DNA from: Gemmobacter megaterium
Lineage (GTDB): Bacteria > Pseudomonadota > Alphaproteobacteria > Rhodobacterales > Rhodobacteraceae
NCBI RefSeq assembly: GCF_900156815.1
Contig: NZ_FTOT01000002.1
Span: 620,001 to 684,000 of the forward strand
Length of the DNA stretch: 64,000 nucleotides
Reading direction: 5' to 3'
Made by a program: the position numbers and the translations under genes. Under the pieces are notes generated by a model. The model worked only from the letters and a program-made list of their open reading frames with translations. It ran no database searches and was not told the DNA's origin. This document shows positions 58,299 to 64,000 of the stretch, one piece after another. Numbering within the stretch: the stretch's first letter is position 1; every line of letters starts with the position of its first letter.

Positions 58299-58703
58299 AT
58301 GATCGGACGCCTGAACCACGTCGCCATCGCCGTTCCAGACCTGGAGGCGGCAACCGAGCAATACCGCACCACGCTTGGCGCCAATGTCCGCCCCCCGCAG
58401 GACGAACCCGACCACGGCGTGACAGTGGTGTTCATTGACCTGCCCAACACCAAGATCGAACTGCTGTATCCCTTGGGCGAAAACTCCCCCATCGCGGGTT
58501 TTCTGGAGAAGAACCCCTCGGGCGGCATCCACCACATCTGCTATGAGGTCGAGGATATCCTTGCCGCCCGCGATCGACTGAAAGCCGCAGGCGCGCGCGT
58601 TCTGGGCACGGGAGAGCCGAAGATCGGCGCCCATGGCAAGCCGGTGCTGTTCCTGCACCCCAAGGATTTCAACGGCTGCCTTGTGGAACTGGAGCAGATC
58701 TGA
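58299..58703 (+). CDS. mce: Methylmalonyl-CoA epimerase
   Basis: The protein has 134 aa from the ATG at 58299. The vicinal-oxygen-chelate fold shows LNHVAIAVPDLEAA, GGIHHICYEV and the C-terminal LVELEQ, giving the metal ligands His, His and Glu. It interconverts methylmalonyl-CoA epimers in propionyl-CoA or ethylmalonyl-CoA metabolism. It overlaps the next gene by 1 nt. Confidence 0.95.
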   Translation: MIGRLNHVAIAVPDLEAATEQYRTTLGANVRPPQDEPDHGVTVVFIDLPNTKIELLYPLGENSPIAGFLEKNPSGGIHHICYEVEDILAARDRLKAAGARVLGTGEPKIGAHGKPVLFLHPKDFNGCLVELEQI

Positions 58704-58987
58704 TGTCGATTTCCGCCGCCATCGTCCTGTTCGCCGTCTGCTGGTTCATGGTGTTCTTCATCGTGCTGCCCTTGCGGCTGATCACGCAGGACGATGCGGG
58801 CGAGGTGGTGCCCGGCACACCGCGCAGCGCGCCTGCCGGGTTCGTGGTCAAGCGCAAGGCCAAGATCACCACGGTGGCCGCCCTCCTGGTCTGGGCGGCC
58901 ATCTACATCGTGATCACGCAAGGTTGGATCACCGTGCGCGACTTTGACGTCATGGGCCGGTTGCCCCCACCCGCGCAGTTGGACTGA
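58703..58987 (+). CDS. DUF1467 membrane protein
   Basis: The protein has 94 aa with two membrane segments (about residues 5-25 and 60-78). It has the family block CWFMVFFIVLPLRLI(T)QDDAGEVVPGTPRSAP. It is coupled to methylmalonyl-CoA epimerase in many alphaproteobacteria; function unknown. Its 3' end overlaps the convergent CysZ-like gene by 38 bp. Confidence 0.9.
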   Translation: MSISAAIVLFAVCWFMVFFIVLPLRLITQDDAGEVVPGTPRSAPAGFVVKRKAKITTVAALLVWAAIYIVITQGWITVRDFDVMGRLPPPAQLD

Positions 58988-59687
58988 ACGGCGCCGCCGC
59001 AGTGCCGTTCAGGCGGTGGAACATATGGGTAAAGGTGGCGGCCCCCAAAAGCGGGATCAACAGGTTCACCACCGGGACTGACAGCGGAATGGCCATCAGC
59101 ACCCCTGCCACCCATATCTGGCCAGGATAGCGCGCCCGCAGCGCCCGCGCGCCATCACGCCCCAATCGCCGCATCGCGGCCAGGGTGAAATACTCGCGCC
59201 CCAGCAAGAAGCCGTTCACGGCCCAGAACACGACAGGGATCGCCGGGCCTGCAAAAATCGCCAGCACGAGCGCGACGAGGTTCACGAGGATCAGCACCGC
59301 AAAGAAGTTCAGCGAGTCCTTGATCGATTCGTAAAGGCTGATCTTCGGCGCGGGCGGCAGCCAGGGATAATGCCGATCTTCGACCGCCTGGGCGACATCC
59401 TCCAGAAAAAAGCCGGTGAATACCGAGGCGACCGGCACCATCAGGAAAATGCTCAGCGCGATCATGAACAGGAATGATCCGACCGACAGCAATGTGTCCA
59501 GCCCGCCAACCGGGCCGACCAGCGGAATTTCCACCGTGTCGGGTGTCAGCGACTGGATGGCGAACAGGAACAGCGCATAGACGGCCACCAGCAACGCAAG
59601 TGTCAGCGCAAGCCCCAGCAGCAGCACGCGGCGAAAGCGGGGATCGGGCAACTGGCGCACCGCCTTGAGAAAATCGGCAAAAATCAT
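58950..59687 (-). CDS. EI24/CysZ-like membrane protein
   Basis: The protein has 245 aa from the ATG at 59687. Four to six membrane segments, the PRFRRVLLLGLALTLALL start, FTGFFLEDVAQAVEDRHYPWLPP and FLLGREYFTLAAMRRL fit the EI24 domain (CysZ) family. CysZ imports sulfate in other bacteria; here the substrate is not certain. The reading frame overlaps the nitroreductase stop by 4 nt. Confidence 0.88.
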   Translation of the reverse strand: MIFADFLKAVRQLPDPRFRRVLLLGLALTLALLVAVYALFLFAIQSLTPDTVEIPLVGPVGGLDTLLSVGSFLFMIALSIFLMVPVASVFTGFFLEDVAQAVEDRHYPWLPPAPKISLYESIKDSLNFFAVLILVNLVALVLAIFAGPAIPVVFWAVNGFLLGREYFTLAAMRRLGRDGARALRARYPGQIWVAGVLMAIPLSVPVVNLLIPLLGAATFTHMFHRLNGTAAAPFSPTARVGATGP

Positions 59688-60256
59688 TCGGAAATCCAGG
59701 TCGTGATCGCGGCGATGTCGGGGCGCGGCCTTTCGGCGGGTGCGGTATCGGTCGTGCCAATATGGACAAACCCGGCAACCCATTCGCCGGGTTGCAGGCC
59801 AAGCACATCGGCCATCAAGGCGCGATCATGCGCGGCCCAGCCGGTCAGCCAACTGGCCCCCCATCCCGCTGCCAGTGCAGCATTGACCAGCGACAGGCAG
59901 ACAGCGCCAGCCGAAAGGGTCTGCTCGATCTCCGGGATACGATCGAACCCCTTCGGGCTGGCAATCACCGCCACTGCGAGCGGGCTGTCGTCGAATTGGC
60001 TGCGACCTTTGGCGGCCTGCTCTGGCGCCATCTCGCGCTCTGCCGCGCGCGCGGCGACGGATTCTGCGATCCGGCGCAGGGCGGGCTTGTGCAACACGAT
60101 GAACCGCCAAGGCTCCAGCTTGCCATGGTCGGGCACGCGGGCGGCGGCGGTCAGCAACAGGTCAAGACCGGCGCGGTCCGGCACCGGCGCCGACAGCAAC
60201 TTGGCGGGACGCGACCGGCGGGTCAGAAGGAAGTCCATAACGGGGGGGTGTGGCAT
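59684..60256 (-). CDS. Nitroreductase family protein
   Basis: The protein has 190 aa from the third of three consecutive ATGs (60256), six bases after GGAG. It has the FMN-binding LLTRRSRPAKLLSAP, AARVPDHGKLEPWRF, and GWGASWLTGW blocks of the YdjA-like branch. It reduces nitro- or quinone-type substrates with NAD(P)H. It overlaps the CysZ-like gene. Confidence 0.9.
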   Translation of the reverse strand: MPHPPVMDFLLTRRSRPAKLLSAPVPDRAGLDLLLTAAARVPDHGKLEPWRFIVLHKPALRRIAESVAARAAEREMAPEQAAKGRSQFDDSPLAVAVIASPKGFDRIPEIEQTLSAGAVCLSLVNAALAAGWGASWLTGWAAHDRALMADVLGLQPGEWVAGFVHIGTTDTAPAERPRPDIAAITTWISE

Positions 60257-60331
60257 CATCATCTCCAAAGACCTGTGCCTGATGTCGGCCCTGCCCGCCC
60301 CAAGGTCAAGTTGACTGGGCGCCGAAACGCT

Positions 60332-60360
60332 AACGCCCTGAGCACAAGGCCCAGGGCGTT
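60332..60360 (-). terminator. Hairpin behind malyl-CoA lyase gene
   Basis: AACGCCCTG/CAGGGCGTT, a perfect 9-bp stem with an 11-base loop, lies 48 bases past the mcl1 stop, between it and the nitroreductase start. On the minus strand the tail is not T-rich (AGCGTTTCGG). Confidence 0.45.
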
Positions 60361-60407
60361 CCTCCCACGTGGTCGCCGGGGCCTCCTCTCCCCAACGGCC
60401 GGAGGGT

Positions 60408-61367
60408 TCAGGCGGCAGAAATCATCTCTGCCTGTTTGACAATCACTTCTGCCTGTTTGATGGACGCGATGTCAACGAGTCTTCCCTTGTACACCGTCGC
60501 GCCCTGCCCGGCGGCCTTGGCGGCCTCCATGGCGGCAAGGATTTCCCGCGCCTCGGCGACGGCCGCGTCGGAGGGGGTGAACACCTCGTTTGCAAGCGCG
60601 ACCTGTTTGGGATGGATGGCCCATTTCCCGACCATTCCCAGCGTGGCCGAGCGGCGCGCCTGGGCCCGGAAACCATCGTCATCGCTGAAATCGCCGAACG
60701 GCCCATCCACCGGCAACACCCCATGGGTGCGGCAAGCGGCCACGATCGCCGCCTGCGCCCAGTGCCACGGATCAGACCAGTGCTGCACCCCGGCGCGCAA
60801 CATATAGTAGTTTTCCTGCGTGCCGCCGATACCCGTAGTCTGCATTCCCATGCTGGCCGCGAAATCCGCCGCGCCCAGGCTCATCGCCTGCAACCGGGGG
60901 CTCGACGCTGCGATCTCCTCGACATGGGCGATCCCGGCGGCGGATTCGATGATCACCTCAAAGCTGATGCGCTTCTTGCGCCCCTTGGCCGCCTCGATCG
61001 CCGTCACCAGCGCGTCCACGGCATAGACATCGGCCGCACAGCCCACCTTGGGAATCATGATCTGGTCCAGACGGTCGCTTGCCTGTTCCAGCAGGTCCAC
61101 CACATCGCGGTACCAGAATGGGGTATCCAGGCCATTGATCCGCACCGACAACAGCTTGGTGCCCCAATCCACGTCGTGGGTCGCCTTGATGATGTTCGCG
61201 CGCGCCGTGTCCTTGTCCGCCGGAGCGACCGAATCCTCCAGGTCGAGGTTGATCACATCCGCCGCACTCGCGGCCATCTTTTCGAACAAGGCCGGGCGGG
61301 ATCCGGGCCCGAACAACTGGCAGCGGTTGGGGCGGGCAACAGGAGCGGGTTGCAGGCGAAAGGACAT
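60408..61367 (-). CDS. mcl1: L-malyl-CoA/beta-methylmalyl-CoA lyase
   Basis: The protein has 319 aa from the ATG at 61367. The CitE-like TIM barrel shows RCQLFGPGSRPALFEKMAAS, INLDLEDSVAP (metal), IESAAGIAHVEEI and WAIHPKQVALANEVF. Length matches Rhodobacter Mcl1 (318 aa). It cleaves malyl-CoA and condenses glyoxylate with propionyl-CoA in the ethylmalonyl-CoA pathway. GAGG precedes the start. Confidence 0.95.
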   Translation of the reverse strand: MSFRLQPAPVARPNRCQLFGPGSRPALFEKMAASAADVINLDLEDSVAPADKDTARANIIKATHDVDWGTKLLSVRINGLDTPFWYRDVVDLLEQASDRLDQIMIPKVGCAADVYAVDALVTAIEAAKGRKKRISFEVIIESAAGIAHVEEIAASSPRLQAMSLGAADFAASMGMQTTGIGGTQENYYMLRAGVQHWSDPWHWAQAAIVAACRTHGVLPVDGPFGDFSDDDGFRAQARRSATLGMVGKWAIHPKQVALANEVFTPSDAAVAEAREILAAMEAAKAAGQGATVYKGRLVDIASIKQAEVIVKQAEMISAA

Positions 61368-61966
61368 CTGGCCTCGCAAGTATATTTCAGGGACAACTGA
61401 AATTCAGCTACATTATTGCGCCCGATCCCGCAAGCACGGAAATGTTGCGTCGCAGCATCGGCGCGGCGCGGCAGCAGGCCAGACCCGGCGTGTACCGTAC
61501 CCACCGCATTGATGCCGCCAGAGGCAAGATCGACACATCGCTTGCCAGCCAGCTTCAGGCGCACGCCATGCAGCCCACCGCGACGACACCCGCGAACCAG
61601 GTTCGTTGAATCGCGGTGCGGCGCATCTTCCCCGCTCCGGGGCCGTTCCACAGGCAGGGCGGCGTGACGCTGAACACCAGAGAGTTGCCCCGAACCTGTC
61701 GGTGCGCTGGCGTCCCCGCCCTCATGCCGCGGGCGGGCCTGATGGCACGGTCAAGGAGTATCACCTGGGCCCGACATTCCCGCTCTGGTAGCCGTCGCCT
61801 GGCCCTTGCGGCGCGGGGACCGGGGCGGCGCTGCGGGACCATGTCGATCTTGACGCGCCGCCGGTTCTGTCCGAAGACCGCTCCGTGCCTTTTTTTTGCG
61901 CGCAGGATACCGCCCCTTACCCGCCCGCCCCCGGAACAGTGGGGCAGAGATGAACAGGAGACCGAA
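61368..61966. other. Intergenic region mcl1 / D-amino-acid transaminase
   Basis: In 599 bp there is no convincing complete gene. It contains the inverted repeats next to mcl1, a short minus-strand peptide frame with a lipobox (ending at 61555), and GGCACGG (61745-61751) able to pair with CCGTGCC (61883-61889), which is directly followed by eight T. The last is a possible small RNA or leader. Confidence 0.4.
61385..61433. promoter_or_regulatory. Candidate operator region of mcl1
   Basis: TTTCAG-N6-CTGAAA (61385-61402) overlaps CTGAAATTCAG (61397-61407), followed by TTGCG-N8-CGCAA (61416-61433). All are perfect inverted repeats within 66 bp upstream of the mcl1 ATG. Confidence 0.4.
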
Positions 61967-62827
61967 ATGACCCGCATCGTCCACCTGAACGGCGAATGGT
62001 TGCCAGAGGCAGAGGCGAAGGTCTCGATCTTTGACCGTGGTTTCCTGATGGGCGATGGCGTCTATGAGGTAACAAGCGTGCTGGGTGGCAAGCTGATCGA
62101 CTTCGAAGGTCATTGCCGCCGCCTTGACCGCTCGCTCAAGGAACTCGGCATGGGCAATCCCCATACCGACGACGAATGGCTGGCGATCCACCGCGAGATC
62201 CTGAACAGGAACAATATCGGCGACGGCCTGATCTACCTGCAAGTGACACGGGGCAATCCGGGCGACCGCGATTTCGCCTATCCGAATCCCCCGGTGCCGC
62301 AGACCGTGGTGCTGTTCACGCAGTCGAAGCCCGGCATCGACAAGACACCGCTCGCGGACTCGGGCCTCAAGGTGATCAGCCTGCCGGAACTGCGCTGGCA
62401 TCGCCGCGACATCAAGACCGTGCAACTGCTGTACCCCTCGATGTGCAAGATGGCGGCCAAGGCCGCCGGCGCCGATGACGCCTGGTTTGTCGAGGACGGC
62501 AAAGTGACCGAAGGCACATCGAACAACGCCTGGATCGTCAAGGGCGGCAAGATCATCACCCGACAGCTGAGCAACGACCTGCTGCACGGCATCACCCGCG
62601 CGTCGGTCATCCGTTTCGCAAAAGAAGCGCAGATGGAAATCGAAGAGCGCGCCTTCACCATCGAGGAAGCCCAGGCCGCCGATGAGGCCTTCATCACCTC
62701 TGCCGGGGTTTTCGTGATGCCGGTGGTGGAAATAGATGGCGCGACGATTGGCGATGGCACCCCCGGCAAAGTCGCCCGGCGCCTGCGCGAGCTGTATCTG
62801 GACGAGACGCGCAAGGTAGCACTCTGA
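61967..62827 (+). CDS. D-amino-acid transaminase-like class IV aminotransferase
   Basis: The protein has 286 aa from the ATG at 61967 behind CAGGAG. The class IV fold shows VSIFDRGFLMGDGVYEV, YLQVTRGNPGDR, the Schiff-base lysine in RRDIKTVQLL, and VTEGTSNNAW. Residue pattern fits D-alanine transaminase more than branched-chain enzymes. It would supply D-Glu or D-Ala or interconvert D-amino acids. Confidence 0.92.
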   Translation: MTRIVHLNGEWLPEAEAKVSIFDRGFLMGDGVYEVTSVLGGKLIDFEGHCRRLDRSLKELGMGNPHTDDEWLAIHREILNRNNIGDGLIYLQVTRGNPGDRDFAYPNPPVPQTVVLFTQSKPGIDKTPLADSGLKVISLPELRWHRRDIKTVQLLYPSMCKMAAKAAGADDAWFVEDGKVTEGTSNNAWIVKGGKIITRQLSNDLLHGITRASVIRFAKEAQMEIEERAFTIEEAQAADEAFITSAGVFVMPVVEIDGATIGDGTPGKVARRLRELYLDETRKVAL

Positions 62828-62850
62828 TCCCCACCGTCTGACGACGGTCC

Positions 62851-62877
62851 GGGGCGATGGGCACTGCCCGTCGCCCC
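62851..62877. terminator. Hairpin between convergent genes
   Basis: Twelve-base arms GGGGCGATGGGC / GCCCGTCGCCCC (one G-T pair) with a 3-base loop, preceded by a smaller hairpin ACCGTC/GACGGT. No T-run. Location between convergent genes suggests termination for both strands. Confidence 0.5.
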
Positions 62878-62908
62878 TGGCGTCACAGGCCGGATCAGGC
62901 GCGATGAA

Positions 62909-63226
62909 TCATTCGCGCGGCTTGCCGACGTTCGCGTCAAAGGCGGCCTCGAAGGCGGCCTTTTGTTCGGCAGAGGCTTCGATCTGGTGGCGCGCGCGCC
63001 AGTCGTCATAGGGCATCCCATAGACGATCTCGCGCCCCTGATCCTTGTCCATCTCGATACCTCTGGCATTCGCTTCTTCCTGATACCAGCGGGACAGGCA
63101 GTTGCGGCAAAAACCGGCAAGGGTCATCAGGTCGATGTTCTGCACATCGGGGCGCTTGTCCATCAGATGCGCGACCAGGCGGCGAAAGGTGGCCGCTTCG
63201 AGTTCGGTTCGGGTGGTATCATCCAT
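62909..63226 (-). CDS. DUF1244 protein
   Basis: The protein has 105 aa from the ATG at 63226, seven bases after GGAG. It contains the family blocks RLVAHLMDKRPDVQNIDLM, LAGFCRNCLSRWY and the KDQGREIVYGMPYDDWR segment. DUF1244 is a small cytosolic family of unknown function widespread in proteobacteria. Confidence 0.93.
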   Translation of the reverse strand: MDDTTRTELEAATFRRLVAHLMDKRPDVQNIDLMTLAGFCRNCLSRWYQEEANARGIEMDKDQGREIVYGMPYDDWRARHQIEASAEQKAAFEAAFDANVGKPRE

Positions 63227-63314
63227 CACGGTCTCCATCTGATTCTGCGGGCCCAAAGGGGCTCTGTCTGCCCGCCTTGGCGCGTGCCGCGCCCTTCCCC
63301 CAAGGATATTTGGA

Positions 63315-64000
63315 TCAAGGCGACGTGGAAAGGGCCCGTTCCAGAATCGGGGCAAGCCGCGCGGCCCAGGCATGTTGATCGGAGGCGTTGGCAATAAGAT
63401 CGTTGCGCAGTTCGATCAGGGTGTTGTGGCGGCCTTGCGCCAAGGCGTGCCGGTCGATGGAATCGCCAGGAAGATGGCCGGAATAGGGCTCGTTGTCGCC
63501 GACGCACAATGCCGGATCGGCGGACAGCAACTCGATGATCCGGCGCGACAACCGATCATCGCGCGGCGAATAAAGGACACCAACCTGCCAGGGCCTCGGT
63601 GCCCGGCCACGCAGGCACGGCGTAAACGAATGGACCGCGCAGATGACCGTATCGGGACGACGGCTGGCCAACCGCTCCAGCGCCTGATGGTACGGCCGGT
63701 GCAGGGCCGTCAGCCTCCGCTCGGTCTCTGCCGCGTCGGCATGGCGATTGGCCGGGATGATCGTGCCGTCATACAGCTTCATCAGCAGGGTCGGATCATC
63801 CTCACCCCGGTTCGGGTCAATCACCAGGCGCGAGAAATCGGAGAGGATGCACGGGCTGTCGAGATGTTCCGCCAATGCGGCGGCAAGACCGGCGGCGCCG
63901 ACATCATAGGCGATGTGGCGGGCCATATCCGCGGGCGCGATTCCCAGATCGCCATCATTCACCCATTCCGGGACGCGATTTGTGGCATGATCACAGGTGA
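63315..64000 (-). CDS. N-formylglutamate amidohydrolase-like protein (5' end outside window)
   Basis: The frame stays open to the window edge, reading CDHATNRVPEW at its start, so the gene begins beyond 64,000. At least 228 aa are visible. Family blocks are the CDHA metal site, ARHIAYDVGA, SRLVIDPNRGEDDPTL, and CAVHSFTP. HutG/FGAH enzymes hydrolyse N-formylglutamate in histidine degradation; this shorter branch is of uncertain substrate. Confidence 0.85.
   Translation of the reverse strand, partial: TCDHATNRVPEWVNDGDLGIAPADMARHIAYDVGAAGLAAALAEHLDSPCILSDFSRLVIDPNRGEDDPTLLMKLYDGTIIPANRHADAAETERRLTALHRPYHQALERLASRRPDTVICAVHSFTPCLRGRAPRPWQVGVLYSPRDDRLSRRIIELLSADPALCVGDNEPYSGHLPGDSIDRHALAQGRHNTLIELRNDLIANASDQHAWAARLAPILERALSTSP

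Noticed and set aside
61616-61966. In-frame N-terminal extension of the D-amino-acid transaminase by 117 codons
   Set aside because: The extension is Arg/Pro-rich with no homology features, while the ATG at 61967 has CAGGAG and gives the family's normal N-terminus.
63301-63320. A half FNR-like site (GGATCAAGG)
   Set aside because: Only the right half matches; the left half reads GATAT, so it does not meet the consensus.

Overview
The window is GC-rich alphaproteobacterial chromosome. The gene content points to the order Rhodobacterales (Paracoccus/Rhodobacter/Roseobacter relatives): a complete thiosulfate-oxidising sox operon in Paracoccus-type order, an NDUFA12 complex I accessory subunit, the rpoZ-relA-DUF2062-pdxJ-acpS-lepB-rnc-era run, malyl-CoA lyase together with methylmalonyl-CoA epimerase, and many small Rhodobacterales-type DUF genes. 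I saw no rRNA, tRNA, CRISPR array, insertion sequence or phage gene. Products were assigned by reading motifs; no database search was possible.

Layout. (1) 1-10,002, plus strand: the end of soxX, then soxYZABCDEFGH, encoding the periplasmic multienzyme system that oxidises thiosulfate to sulfate. It is followed convergently by a YeeE/YedE-type sulfur-compound transporter. (2) 11,144-24,981: a predicted catabolic island. A FadR-type GntR regulator diverges from a D-2-hydroxyacid dehydrogenase, two tandem YtcJ-like amidohydrolases, a complete Opp/Dpp ABC importer, a triazine-hydrolase-like amidohydrolase and a class III aminotransferase. The substrate is unknown; I infer a nitrogen-containing amide or peptide-like compound. 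(3) 25,095-28,502, minus strand: proB, obg, a DUF2155 protein, an mlaD-like protein and NDUFA12. (4) 28,676-33,187: a Hint-domain protein, a RidA protein, clpX and clpP, running into znuB. (5) 32,384-35,515: the zur-znuC-znuB operon diverges from znuA across a probable Zur box. ZnuA carries a perfect (GACCAC) repeat encoding a His-Asp loop. (6) 35,626-39,583, minus strand: an acetyltransferase, a DUF1772 protein, a SugE-type exporter, accA, an LLM-class oxidoreductase and a DUF1491 protein. (7) 39,680-46,613, minus strand: the core cluster era, rnc, lepB, acpS, pdxJ, DUF2062, relA/spoT and rpoZ. (8) 46,941-51,294, plus strand: a NYN-domain protein, a YqaA-like protein, ispH, a DCC-family protein and a saccharopine-dehydrogenase-like/DUF4166 protein. 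(9) 51,449-64,000, mixed strands: HNH nuclease, esterase, AlkA-like glycosylase, acetyltransferase, M48 lipoprotein, two DUF6455 proteins with FNR-type boxes around a DUF2254 membrane protein, a response regulator, methylmalonyl-CoA epimerase, an EI24/CysZ-like protein, nitroreductase, malyl-CoA lyase, a D-amino-acid-transaminase-like protein, a DUF1244 protein and the 3' part of an N-formylglutamate-amidohydrolase-like gene.

How the genes fit together. SoxYZ carries the substrate and SoxXA loads it. SoxB hydrolyses off sulfate, SoxCD oxidises the bound sulfane sulfur, and SoxEF is a flavocytochrome-type side system. Zur, ZnuA, ZnuB and ZnuC form a self-contained zinc-uptake module. Mcl1 and methylmalonyl-CoA epimerase suggest an ethylmalonyl-CoA-type route for C2 or propionyl-CoA metabolism. 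Points that deserve a second look are the catabolic island with its short upstream ORFs, the SoxH protein lacking the canonical metal motif, the paired FNR-box/DUF6455 genes, the ZnuA microsatellite, and two unusual intergenic regions (46,614-46,940 and 61,368-61,966).
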